From Actinomycetes bacterium (lineage in GTDB: Bacteria; Actinomycetota; Coriobacteriia; Coriobacteriales; Eggerthellaceae): DNA of 64,000 nucleotides. Shown in pieces: positions 34,212-43,573 of the stretch. The stretch covers positions 62,001 to 126,000 of the forward strand of contig JAEWQO010000003.1 of the NCBI GenBank assembly GCA_023460315.1. Direction: 5' to 3'. The notes beneath the pieces were generated by a model, which had not been told where the DNA came from, made no database searches, and was given only the letters and a program-made list of their open reading frames with translations. How positions within the stretch are numbered: the first letter of the stretch is position 1; each line of letters opens with the position of its first letter. The position numbers were made by a program, and so were the translations under genes.

Positions 34212-34670
34212 TCATCCTTCGCCCAGCTCACTCTCCCAATCGAAATCGGATGGAGGCTCGGTTGGGAAGTCGTGCTCGCGTGAGGGAGCGTCTGGAAGGC
34301 CATTCCAGGAGCAGGATTTCATGTCCACATGGTCATGGTCAGAGAAGGACACGCCCTCGTCCTCGAGCATCTTTCGTTGCACGCCGGGACCGCCGAATGC
34401 GTATCCTTTGCACAGGCTGCCGTCCTTGAACACGACGCGATGGCAGGGGATATGGTTGACTTCTGCGCCGGGGTCGGGATTGGCATGGAGGGCATAGCCG
34501 ACGAACCTTGCTGACCGAGGGGATCCAATCAAGCGTGCCACCTGCCCGTAGGTGGAAACGGACCCCTCGGGGATCTGTCGCACGACCGCGAACACCTTGC
34601 TTGAAAAATCGCCCATCCTTCGTTGGCCTTTCGCTCGCTCCGCTGAACTTCCAAACAAATCATACTGCAT
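34212..34670 (-). CDS. MGMT-type DNA alkyltransferase-like protein
   Basis: The protein carries the DNA-binding and active-site domain of O6-methylguanine-DNA methyltransferase. FSSKVFAVVRQIPEGSVSTY and GQVARLIGSPRSARFVGYAL precede IPCHRVVFKDG. The Cys of PCHRV is present, so it is not one of the Trp-substituted alkyltransferase-like proteins, although it lacks the Ada N-terminal domain. The end is acidic and probably flexible. The start is uncertain: ATG 34668-34670 gives 152 residues, ATG 34614-34616 gives 134; neither has a good ribosome binding site. It converges with kup. Confidence 0.82.
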   Translation of the reverse strand: MQYDLFGSSAERAKGQRRMGDFSSKVFAVVRQIPEGSVSTYGQVARLIGSPRSARFVGYALHANPDPGAEVNHIPCHRVVFKDGSLCKGYAFGGPGVQRKMLEDEGVSFSDHDHVDMKSCSWNGLPDAPSREHDFPTEPPSDFDWESELGEG

Positions 34671-34893
34671 TGGAAACCGTGAAGAAAGGAGACGCGTATC
34701 CATGGGGAAAGGGAGGGGCGGGGGAGGCGTGTTTCCTCGCTGGCATGTCGGGGACGGCTGAAGCGAGCGGCGGTTGCGAAAGACTGTGCTTGTCGAGCGT
34801 TTTGGCTCCCGACCGGTCAGGCCTGGCGTTTGAGGCTGTACTATGTGGGCAGGAAAAACGGCTGGCCCAGCAGGTGGCGCAGAGGAGGCCCCT

Positions 34894-35409
34894 ATGGCGG
34901 GAAAGGTATACACGAAGACGGGTGACACAGGTGAGACCTCGCTCTATTCGGGGGAGCGGGTGTCGAAGTGCTGCGCTCGGGTCGAGGCGTACGGCACGGT
35001 CGACGAGCTTCAGGCGTCGCTTGGATTGGCACGCGCCTTTGTCGTGCATGCGGATGTCAAGCTGGTCATCCGCGCACTACAGGAGACGCTCGTGCGGGCA
35101 ATGGCGGAGCTGGCGACGGTCGGCGGGGAGCCGCGCATTCTTGAAGGGGACGTCAAAGAACTCGAGCAGACGATCGATCGCTTTGCCGCCCGCCTCCCGT
35201 CGGCGGCTTCTTTTCGAATACCCGGCGATTCGGCGGGTTCGGCCGCTTTGCATGTGGCTCGCACGGTGGCCCGAAGATGCGAACGCGCCATCCTGCTGAG
35301 CGTCGAGCAAGATCAGGTGGTGGTGACTCCGGCCCTGCTCGCGTTCTTCAACCGGGTGTCTGATTTATGCTACATGCTCGCGCGGTTTGAGGATGAGGCT
35401 GAGCGGTAG
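34894..35409 (+). CDS. PduO-type cobalamin adenosyltransferase
   Basis: The enzyme transfers the adenosyl group of ATP to cob(I)alamin, making coenzyme B12. The 171-residue product begins MAGKVYTKTGDTGETSLYSG, the ATP-binding N-terminus of the PduO/MMAB family. Further on it has VEAYGTVDELQASLGLAR, and the C-terminal VARRCERAILL and FFNRVSDLCYMLAR helices contain the conserved Arg and Asn residues. I chose ATG 34894 because AGAGGAGG is just upstream. It lies 120 nt before the cobalamin riboswitch, on the same strand, and would process the vitamin brought in by the locus downstream. Confidence 0.93.
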   Translation: MAGKVYTKTGDTGETSLYSGERVSKCCARVEAYGTVDELQASLGLARAFVVHADVKLVIRALQETLVRAMAELATVGGEPRILEGDVKELEQTIDRFAARLPSAASFRIPGDSAGSAALHVARTVARRCERAILLSVEQDQVVVTPALLAFFNRVSDLCYMLARFEDEAER

Positions 35410-35529
35410 AAGCGCAAAGATGGCTTGCTTGTCGCGAGGGGTCTCCGAACCGCTGGTTGGCCCTTTGCCGGGCGGCGGACTGCGTGCGCGACATTGATGC
35501 TAGAATGTCCACCAACACAATAATTGGCA

Positions 35530-35692
35530 CGGATGGCTGCGCCGGGCACGGCGCCGGGTCGCCGCAAGGCATCCTGAGGGGAATGCGGGTGCGAATCCTG
35601 CGCTATACCAGTAACCGTAAACGCAGATGGTCGGGGATGCTTCCGTTATGTAGCGGAATCCTGCCCAAATGAAGCGAAGTCGGAACACCTAC
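35530..35692 (+). promoter_or_regulatory. Cobalamin riboswitch
   Basis: The leader contains the conserved core AGGGGAATGCGGGTGCGAAT followed by CCTGCGC, the CAGTAACCGTAAACGC segment, and a B12 box AGTCGGAACACCTACC (35679-35694). An extended -10, TGCTAGAAT, lies at 35498-35506. It is immediately upstream of the giant surface-protein gene. No terminator is visible between aptamer and ATG. Instead CGGAAC of the B12 box (35681-35686) is complementary to GTTCCG (35721-35726) abutting the start codon, suggesting control of translation. Confidence 0.88.
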
Positions 35693-35726
35693 CCATCACA
35701 CCTCGAGCCCTGGAAGAGAGGTTCCG

Positions 35727-38700
35727 ATGACCGTCGGTTCTTTAGGTTTATGCGCCCGCAAGGGTGTCGCTGTAGTCTCCAAGAAGGTGACATCTTTATT
35801 GCTTGCCTTTGTGCTGACAGTGGCTCTTGTTCCGCATGTCGCATGGGCAGACTCGGGCGAGTCCGTCCCTGCAACGGCTGCGCAGGCGGATCAGAACCTG
35901 TCTTCTTCCGGCGGTGATTCATCTGCGGTGGAAGCAGGTGAGGCGGCGGAAGTCAGCGGGGGGAGCTCCTCGACTGAATCGAGACAGGCCAATGACGGAC
36001 AGGACGATTTCGGCTATTCAGATGCCGCGGAAGAGACGCAAGCCGCTTCTGGCCTTTCCGGCACAATGGCTTTTGACTCGTCCGGGGCTGATGTGGATAG
36101 GGCCTCTGGAGTTGCGGTCCAAGACGCTTCACCCCTTCTTTCGGCATCCGCCATGGCCGTGGATGAGGATTCGTATGTTGTTATTCAGGACACGCAGGAT
36201 GAGGATTCCTCTTACGACAGGGTTACGGGAGCGATTTCGGCAGGAACCGAACTTTGGGCCAACGTGTATGATTCTTATAGCGACGATGTGATCGATCATG
36301 ATGAGGCGTGGACGTACCAATGGATGTCCTGTCCGACGAAGTCGTCGAATGTGGTCGACTATGTGGCGATCGATGGCCAGACCTCGCAGAACCTCGCTGT
36401 CACGAACTCCCTGGCCGATCAGATTGCGGGTTCGTACCTCATTGTCAAGGTGTCTGCCGACGGCCGGGATTATTACGGGCCTGCCACATGGTCTGGTTTC
36501 AGCTCTTCGAATATTCCTGGTCCGGTTCTTGGAGCGGGCCAGGCACGGCTGTCCTCCGTGAGTCTTGACAAAGCTTCTCCCCATGTTGGCGACACGATAA
36601 CGGCCACGGCATATGCGGGCTATGGTGTGCCCGTGACATCGGAGGTGGAGGTGACATACACGTGGTCAGCCTCCACCTCTCGGTATGGAACGTTCACCGA
36701 GATATCTTCTGGGCAAAGTCCCTCATGCGTGATTGGCGAGGATCAGAAAAACCACTATATCAAGGTTGAGGCGAGTGCCGGGTTCAATGCCGTTTCTTCC
36801 ATGACGAGCGATGCCGTCCTCGCCGAGGGTGCCGTCCAGCTTTCGGGGGTTGAGCTCGTCAAGCCTGCCACGACCGAGCTGGGGACGACGCTTGAGGCCA
36901 AGGCCTACACGGGCTCGTCCTATTCGCCGACGTATGTTGCCGACGGCGTGACCTATACGTGGAAGTATGCCGAAACCACGAGCCCTTCGTATTCGACCGC
37001 TTGGACGACCATCGCGGGTGCGACAGGGGCAACGTTCACGGTGTCCGATCCCTTCTATGTGGGGAAATGTCTCTCTGTTTCAGCCAATGCCGGAGCCAAC
37101 ACGGTCGATTTCGGCTATCCTTACGGATACGGCCCGTTCAAGCTCGTCGGTGCTGTTGACATCTACTCGGCGAGCCTGAACACGTATGCCGTTGCCGTGG
37201 GCGACACCATAACCGCCCAGGCAAAGGAAAAAGGCTCAACAGGCAGCATCGATTCGAGCAAGCTCACCTATCAGTGGCAAGTCAGCACAACGAGCAAGAC
37301 CAGCGCGTTCTCTGACATTCCCGCTGCGACTTCTTCCAGCCTCACGCTTGATTCCTCATATCAGGGAAGCTATGTCCGCTGCCTCATCAAGGCCAAAGTG
37401 GGAAGCAGCTCGTATTCCACGACTGCCACCAATGCGGTGGCTCCAGCTGGCTCGATCAACGTCACCTCGGTGTCATTGGACAAGAGCGGCAAGGTCACGG
37501 AGGGAGACGTCGTTGTTGCGACGGCAAAGGCATCCTCCCAGGACGTGACCTCGAGCGACAAGGTTTCCTGGTCGTGGTACTGGGGTGACACGGCCTCCAG
37601 CGTTTCGACACCCATCGAGGGAGCTACGGGCAATTCCCTGGAAGTCACCAGCGCCCTGCGAGGCATGTACCTCAAGGCATGCGCGAACGGCGGCTATAGC
37701 GATGTTGTGTCATCGGCGGCCGGGCCGGTCGTTCCCGCCGGTGCCGTTGAGCTTTATAAGGTGGAGGTTGCGGGAACGGCGAAGATCGGCTCGACTCTGC
37801 AGGCGACTGCTTTCAAGAGCTTGGCATCGCCGGTGTCCGCCAACGATGTGGTGAGCTATCAGTGGCAGTATTCCAATACGAAGTCGACATCCGACAGCAG
37901 TTTCTCGGACATTGTTGGAGCGACCGCTTCAACCTACACCATCGGCGACACCATAAACGGCTCCGCCTCGACGGGCAAGTATCTGCGGGTCAAGGTGACG
38001 AGCGACGGCAGCGTGGTCAGCACCGCGAAACCCTACTATTCCGGTACCACGCAGCCCGTCGATCCTCTGGGACCCATAACCCAGGCCGGTGAATACGCGC
38101 TTTCTTCGGTCGGCCTGACCTCTTCCGCACAGGCCATGCAGGCAGGTGCTACCATCACGCCTGTCGCGAAGGTCACGAGCGGATATACGGAGACGGCTGC
38201 TCCCTCAGACGCAAAGCTCACCTACACCTGGTATGTGGCCGATTCCGCATCGGGAACCTATCGGGTGCTTGACGGGGGCTATGATCCCTTGGACGGCGTT
38301 CTCGCGTTGAGCGATGCGCTGCGGGGCAGCTATCTCAAGGTCACCGTGTCGGCTCTTGCCAACACCGTCTCCTCGTCAACGCACCAGGTCGTCGGACCAG
38401 GCGAGTACGACCTGCTTCGCGTCACCTTGAATCCTTCGTCGGGGGATCTGCTCACCGGTGGGAGCATTGATGCCACGGTGCAAGCGAAAAGTCTGGCAAG
38501 CGCGACTTACGGCGATGACGTGACGTCGAAGGTGTCCTTCGAATGGTCGGTGAGCGATGACAGGGGAGGGCCGTTCGTTCCTCTCGCAGGTGCCTCCTCC
38601 TCTTCGCTGACTGTCCCGCGTGAGGCGGCTGGCAAATACCTCAAGGTCACGGCAAGCAGCGGGTCCTCGTCGGTCGAGGCTGTTTTTTCTGCCAAAGTCA

Positions 38701-41700
38701 TTGATGCGGATTCGCTTGAAGGTGTGGCCAAGAAGCTGCAGCAGGCCTCCTTCAGGGCGAATCCTGTCTATGGCGTGGATTCCACGGTCAACGACTTGGT
38801 CAAGGCGAAACTCGTCGAGCTCGGCTACACCGACGTGGAGGTCTCCACGAAGGCGGCTGAACCCCGCCGTTCCGACAGCGCTGCAACGGTCGGCATCTCC
38901 ACGGCAGACGATGACACCAACGGGACGATCACCTATCTCTTCATGGACCCCAGCGAGGCGTCGAGCACGTTTTTTTCCTATACCCAGCTGCGCCAGTTCG
39001 ATTGCGTCTTTGAGCTGTCGCGGGGAGGTGAGACCTTCGATTTCGAGCCCTCTTATCCCGTCACCATTCCCTGGAATGACGACCTCTTCGAGGAGTTCCT
39101 CGAAGAGGAATCATCATCGCTTGCCGTGGGTCTCTCTTCTGGAGACATCGCTGATGCGGTGACGGGGGACCTGACCCTGCCGGCGAAGCTCACCGATTCG
39201 ACAGGGTCGAGCAAAACGTGGTCAAGCGTGTCCTGGGACACTTCCGACGCTTCTTTGGTGCAGATCGATGGCTCAATCTATGAGGGGTACACGGGCAAGG
39301 TGACCCGTGCCGCGTCAGATCGTGTCGTCACGCTCACGGCGACCATCTCGGCGGGAGCCATTTCCTCGTCGGGCGGTCCCGACACGACCATCACCAAGAC
39401 GTTCGACGTGACCGTCAAGGGAGACCCCGACAAGGTTGCGGCTGAGCAGGCCGCTCTCGCCCAGAAAGTCGGGGACGGTTTCACCTACGATAACCTCTCC
39501 TACAGCGATACCGGCGCTGCTGTGGGCCAAAGCACGCTTGAGGGCGACATCCAGCTGCCCACGCCCAAGACGATTGGCGTGGACGGCAAGTACTATGCGG
39601 TCACCTATGCCGCCTCATCGGATTCTGTTGTGGTGAATGGCTACCGAGGCAATGCGTATCGGCCTCTGCCGGGCTCGGAACCTTCTTCCGTCGACATCAC
39701 CCTGACGGTGACTGACAAGTCGAATGCTGAGATCAGCGCTTCAAAGACGCTGTCCTTCAACGTGTCTCCCCTGGATGCGGAGGATATCACGGCCGAGCTT
39801 GCTCTCATGCAGGACGCCAAGGCAGGATATTCGGCTGTGTTGGCGAACGGGCAGTCGGCCGATGCGGTAACGGGAGATCTCCGCACCTTTCAGAAGGCGT
39901 ATCGAGACAGTCAGGGCAACCTTGCCTGGGCGTATGACGTGACGTCTGCCGACGCGGCAGGCGCGGGCATCGTGACCGTCGACCTTCCCGGGTATGACCC
40001 GATGGGAACGGCCGGATGGCGCGTGTTCAAATCGAGTAACGCCGGGGTGGTGTCCCATGAGAGCCTTCATGTCACCCAACCCCAGTACGATACCGAGGTG
40101 ACGGTGTCGTCGTGTCTTTCGAGCGAAAAATATGCCCGCTATGCACAGCTGTATGCCGATGATCCCACCTGGGGAGCAACGTTCTCGCAGCTGGCGGCGC
40201 AGAGCGTCACGGCCGCGTTCACCGTTGCGGGCACCTCGGGGCAGGTTGACCCTCACGTCACGGCCACGTGTTCGGTGATCGGCGCTGACAAGAGTGGTAA
40301 TCGGGAGACATGGGCGGCGGCATCTCCCTATACGCTCGACAACGGGGCGACGGCGGCCGACCTGTCCGAAGCGGCCTTCATGCAGGCGGGCCTTGTGGCC
40401 GACTTCGACCCGAACGGTGCTTATGGCTGGGCGCTGAACACCATCACCTCGCCTTACGATGCGGGACTGACGCTCGGCTGGGACGAGCCGACGGGGCGGT
40501 ACTGGCAGCTTTTCATTAACGGCGAGGCCGCAACGGTCGGTGCCTCGGGCTACACGCTGCAGGCGGGCGACAGCGTCATCTGGTACTACTCAGGCTACGG
40601 AGATCTTGCTCCCACCGACCAGCTTGCAGTGACGTGTGAAGTCATCGGCTCTGACGCGTCGGGCCTCTCTCAAACGTGGGCGTCTGCGGGAAGCTATGAG
40701 ATGAACGAGGGTTCCACAGCGGCCGATTTGTCTGAGGCGATGTTCGACCGGACAGGTCTCGCTCACGAGGCTGACAATGGCTCGTATGGCTGGTTCCTCG
40801 ACACCATCACCTCTCCCTACGATGCTGGGCAAACGCTTGGCTACGATGCTTCGACGGGCAAGTACTGGCAGCTATTCATCAACGGAGAGGCCGCAACGGT
40901 TGGGGCGGGGAGCTACGCGTTGCAGGCGGGTGACAGCGTGGTCTGGTGCTATTCCGCTTACGGAGAGAGTCTTCCTGATTCGGCTGAGGTCGTGGTCGAT
41001 CCCGACGCTCCTCGACCGAGCTACGATTCCTCGTGGCCAGGCTACGCGAGCGGTGCAGCCGGAGGGGCAGTGGTGGTCTCGCCGACTCCCACGCAGTCCA
41101 CCAGCCTTTCGTGGGCCTACGACTATCGCGAAGATGCCTCTGCAACCTCCGGTGTGTCCGATCCGCTCATCGTCAACGGCGACCTCTATGTGGTTGCGGG
41201 AAGCACGTTGCGCAAGATCGATTCTGAAACTGGCAAGGTTGAGGCAACCGCAACCATAGGGACGAACATCGGGTATTTTTGTCGCCCCGTCTACGATGAC
41301 GGCGTAATTATCGTTCCGACCGATGACGGGAGTTTAGCTGCTTTCACCGCCGATGCTCTAACCTGCGTGTGGAAGACGGCTGCGCTGACGGATGCGGGAA
41401 ACGCGCTCGACTATCAGGCGCTCTCGTCCTTGACTGTGGGGAATGGCTGCGTGTATGCGGGCTTTACCGTGATCGGAGCGGGAGGCGTTGGCAAGGTGGG
41501 GACGCTCGTATGCGTGAGCATTGCGGATGGTTCCGTCCTGTGGCAGAGGACGGATGGTTCTGTGCAGTCGGATTCGTCAGCGGGTTACTATTGGGCGGGC
41601 GCTGCCGTCTCGGGCGCTGACATTTTGATTGGGGATGAGTCTGGAGAAATGAGGCTCATCGACGGCATGACCGGTGAAGTCAGGGCACGTGTGTCTCTTG

Positions 41701-42764
41701 GCGCGGCGTGCCGTTCGACCGTCGTTGCCGTGCCGGACGGCGTGTCGGGATCGGAGGACGCGTACCTTGTAGTTACCGTTGACGGAACGCTTCACAAGAT
41801 AGTTCGCGAGGGTGATGCGTTGTTCTCCGGAGGGTCAGTCAGATTCGCGAGTGAGTCGAGCTCAACTCCTGCGGTGGCTGACGGCATGGCCTTCGTTTGC
41901 GGCGTCGACGCCGAGGGCTATGGGACGCTTTCGGTCATAGACTTGTCCACCCTGTCTGTTGAGCATGCTGTACGGGGCGATAAAGGAAAGGCCCAAAGCG
42001 CTCCGCTTGTGTCTGTCCAGCAAAGCGGCACCTATGTGTACTTCACGTGCAATGGGTATCCAGGCGGCATGTATGGCTACCGCCTTGGCGATGATGCCGC
42101 GTATGCTCTCTATGTGCCCGATGCTGCATATCAGCAGTATTGCACGGCTTCCGTAGTGAGCGACAAGAGCGGAAATCTGTACTACACCAATGACTCGGGT
42201 ATGCTGTTCGCCCTCGCTGGCCAGCAGGGTTCCAGGGTGACCTTCGAATCCAATGGCGGGACCTCCGTTGCGTCGCGCTTCGTCGCACTTGGCGCGACGG
42301 TTTCCCGACCTGCGGATCCGATGCGGGCCGGGTATTCCTTCAGCGGTTGGTATTCGGACGAGGCATGCACTCAACCGTGGGATTTCGATGCACCAGTCAG
42401 TGCCTCTTTGACGCTCTATGCGAAATGGGCTGCGCGCGAGGTGCCCGGCAGCGGAGGCGAGGACGCTGCCACTTCGGGAAATTCGCTGGGGACGGTGCCT
42501 GCTGCACATGTGCCAATCGGCCAGGTTGCTGGCTCGTCTGCGTCGAGCGAGGATGTTCTGAAGGATTCGAAAGGCGCTCTCTTGTCGAGGGACGTTCAGG
42601 GCGGAGCCTCTGATGGGCAGGGCACTGGGATGTCTGAAGCGGCGGTCGAGCAGGGAATGGTGAATCCTTGGGCGGTTGGCGGCATCGGTCTTGGCGTCGT
42701 CGGCTTGGCGGTCGCGACGGCCTATGTCATTCGTTCACGCCGCCGTGGCGGGGAGGCCTCGTGA
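35727..42764 (+). CDS. Giant surface protein with Ig-like repeats and two DUF4430 (transcobalamin-like) domains
   Basis: This 2345-residue exported protein probably captures B12 at the cell surface. A signal peptide ends near AWA (residue 41), followed by a Ser/Glu-rich linker. About eight tandem Ig-like units of 85-120 residues span roughly 146-990, each with a YTW or YQW core motif. Three further Ig-like modules of the atrophied-Ig type span about 1135-1505. Two DUF4430-like domains follow at about 1511-1627 and 1633-1748, nearly identical in the core: GWDEPTGRYWQLFINGEAAT and GYDASTGKYWQLFINGEAAT. Residues 1790-2165 look like a PQQ-type beta-propeller (for example LYVVAGSTLRKIDSETGKV). An InlB/Flg-type repeat (2170-2236) follows, then one C-terminal membrane helix (2315-2337) and a basic tail, without LPxTG. 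AGAGAGG precedes the ATG. Confidence 0.85.
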   Translation: MTVGSLGLCARKGVAVVSKKVTSLLLAFVLTVALVPHVAWADSGESVPATAAQADQNLSSSGGDSSAVEAGEAAEVSGGSSSTESRQANDGQDDFGYSDAAEETQAASGLSGTMAFDSSGADVDRASGVAVQDASPLLSASAMAVDEDSYVVIQDTQDEDSSYDRVTGAISAGTELWANVYDSYSDDVIDHDEAWTYQWMSCPTKSSNVVDYVAIDGQTSQNLAVTNSLADQIAGSYLIVKVSADGRDYYGPATWSGFSSSNIPGPVLGAGQARLSSVSLDKASPHVGDTITATAYAGYGVPVTSEVEVTYTWSASTSRYGTFTEISSGQSPSCVIGEDQKNHYIKVEASAGFNAVSSMTSDAVLAEGAVQLSGVELVKPATTELGTTLEAKAYTGSSYSPTYVADGVTYTWKYAETTSPSYSTAWTTIAGATGATFTVSDPFYVGKCLSVSANAGANTVDFGYPYGYGPFKLVGAVDIYSASLNTYAVAVGDTITAQAKEKGSTGSIDSSKLTYQWQVSTTSKTSAFSDIPAATSSSLTLDSSYQGSYVRCLIKAKVGSSSYSTTATNAVAPAGSINVTSVSLDKSGKVTEGDVVVATAKASSQDVTSSDKVSWSWYWGDTASSVSTPIEGATGNSLEVTSALRGMYLKACANGGYSDVVSSAAGPVVPAGAVELYKVEVAGTAKIGSTLQATAFKSLASPVSANDVVSYQWQYSNTKSTSDSSFSDIVGATASTYTIGDTINGSASTGKYLRVKVTSDGSVVSTAKPYYSGTTQPVDPLGPITQAGEYALSSVGLTSSAQAMQAGATITPVAKVTSGYTETAAPSDAKLTYTWYVADSASGTYRVLDGGYDPLDGVLALSDALRGSYLKVTVSALANTVSSSTHQVVGPGEYDLLRVTLNPSSGDLLTGGSIDATVQAKSLASATYGDDVTSKVSFEWSVSDDRGGPFVPLAGASSSSLTVPREAAGKYLKVTASSGSSSVEAVFSAKVIDADSLEGVAKKLQQASFRANPVYGVDSTVNDLVKAKLVELGYTDVEVSTKAAEPRRSDSAATVGISTADDDTNGTITYLFMDPSEASSTFFSYTQLRQFDCVFELSRGGETFDFEPSYPVTIPWNDDLFEEFLEEESSSLAVGLSSGDIADAVTGDLTLPAKLTDSTGSSKTWSSVSWDTSDASLVQIDGSIYEGYTGKVTRAASDRVVTLTATISAGAISSSGGPDTTITKTFDVTVKGDPDKVAAEQAALAQKVGDGFTYDNLSYSDTGAAVGQSTLEGDIQLPTPKTIGVDGKYYAVTYAASSDSVVVNGYRGNAYRPLPGSEPSSVDITLTVTDKSNAEISASKTLSFNVSPLDAEDITAELALMQDAKAGYSAVLANGQSADAVTGDLRTFQKAYRDSQGNLAWAYDVTSADAAGAGIVTVDLPGYDPMGTAGWRVFKSSNAGVVSHESLHVTQPQYDTEVTVSSCLSSEKYARYAQLYADDPTWGATFSQLAAQSVTAAFTVAGTSGQVDPHVTATCSVIGADKSGNRETWAAASPYTLDNGATAADLSEAAFMQAGLVADFDPNGAYGWALNTITSPYDAGLTLGWDEPTGRYWQLFINGEAATVGASGYTLQAGDSVIWYYSGYGDLAPTDQLAVTCEVIGSDASGLSQTWASAGSYEMNEGSTAADLSEAMFDRTGLAHEADNGSYGWFLDTITSPYDAGQTLGYDASTGKYWQLFINGEAATVGAGSYALQAGDSVVWCYSAYGESLPDSAEVVVDPDAPRPSYDSSWPGYASGAAGGAVVVSPTPTQSTSLSWAYDYREDASATSGVSDPLIVNGDLYVVAGSTLRKIDSETGKVEATATIGTNIGYFCRPVYDDGVIIVPTDDGSLAAFTADALTCVWKTAALTDAGNALDYQALSSLTVGNGCVYAGFTVIGAGGVGKVGTLVCVSIADGSVLWQRTDGSVQSDSSAGYYWAGAAVSGADILIGDESGEMRLIDGMTGEVRARVSLGAACRSTVVAVPDGVSGSEDAYLVVTVDGTLHKIVREGDALFSGGSVRFASESSSTPAVADGMAFVCGVDAEGYGTLSVIDLSTLSVEHAVRGDKGKAQSAPLVSVQQSGTYVYFTCNGYPGGMYGYRLGDDAAYALYVPDAAYQQYCTASVVSDKSGNLYYTNDSGMLFALAGQQGSRVTFESNGGTSVASRFVALGATVSRPADPMRAGYSFSGWYSDEACTQPWDFDAPVSASLTLYAKWAAREVPGSGGEDAATSGNSLGTVPAAHVPIGQVAGSSASSEDVLKDSKGALLSRDVQGGASDGQGTGMSEAAVEQGMVNPWAVGGIGLGVVGLAVATAYVIRSRRRGGEAS

Positions 42765-43543
42765 TGTCGAAGAATGCTGCCGATCAGGATGGCGTCCGCA
42801 TCGACGAAGCGGCACGTCAGGTGACCATTTCGGGCGGGCCAACGGAAGAGCGTTCTTCCGCGCGGCAATCAGGGCCTCGATCGACTCGCCGGTTGTCGGG
42901 GCGACAGAGGGCCTTGGTCGCCGTTGTCGGCGCGCTGTCGATAGCGCTCATCGGCGTATCGGCCTGGTTCCTGTTCTTGCCGGGTGATTCGGACTCTCTG
43001 ACCGATGGCGTGCTACAGACGACGGTTCAGCCATCTGCTGGTGACGAGGCGGTGCGGGGAGAAGCCCAGGGAAATGATGCGGAGGGCAACGCGAGCGAGC
43101 GGGACGAAGGCCAGGCCGGCCAGCCGAGTGGGGAGCCGTCGGGTTCCTCCTCGAACTCATCCGACACGCAAGAAAACGCAGGCTCTTCAACGGGCGCATC
43201 GGGCGATTCTGGCCAGCAGCAGTCCGCCACGGTCACCGTGTCGGTTTCCGTGTCGAGTGCGGCCGTTGGGAACCCGGTGTCTGGAAAGGCGAATCCCACC
43301 TTCAACCAGGGGGCGACAGTGTATGATGCCCTTAAGGCGACCGGTCTGTCGGTCAATGCCAAAGATTCTCCTTTTGGCATTTATGTCGCAGCAATTGGAG
43401 GCCTGGCGGAATTTGACCATGGCGGAGATAGCGGTTGGAAGTATTTCGTCAATGGCGTCGATCCAAGTTATTCTGCGGGATCCTATGTTCTTCAGGATGG
43501 CGATGTCATCGCTTGGCGCTATGTTCTCACGCAGGATAGTTGA
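42764..43543 (+). CDS. Membrane-tethered DUF4430 protein
   Basis: The 259-residue protein has a cytoplasmic N-terminus of about 48 residues, a single membrane helix (about 49-72) and a long Ser/Gly/Glu-rich spacer. A C-terminal DUF4430-like domain (about 155-259) follows, with GATVYDALKATGL, GGDSGWKYFVNGVDP and GSYVLQDGDVIAWRYV. DUF4430 is related to the C-terminal domain of transcobalamin and intrinsic factor, which covers bound B12. The protein is thus a likely membrane-near B12 receptor between the giant surface protein and the ECF importer. Its ATG overlaps the stop of the giant gene (TGATG), so translation is coupled. Confidence 0.82.
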   Translation: MSKNAADQDGVRIDEAARQVTISGGPTEERSSARQSGPRSTRRLSGRQRALVAVVGALSIALIGVSAWFLFLPGDSDSLTDGVLQTTVQPSAGDEAVRGEAQGNDAEGNASERDEGQAGQPSGEPSGSSSNSSDTQENAGSSTGASGDSGQQQSATVTVSVSVSSAAVGNPVSGKANPTFNQGATVYDALKATGLSVNAKDSPFGIYVAAIGGLAEFDHGGDSGWKYFVNGVDPSYSAGSYVLQDGDVIAWRYVLTQDS

Positions 43544-43573
43544 TGCTGGAGTATCATTGGATGGGTTCCCTCT

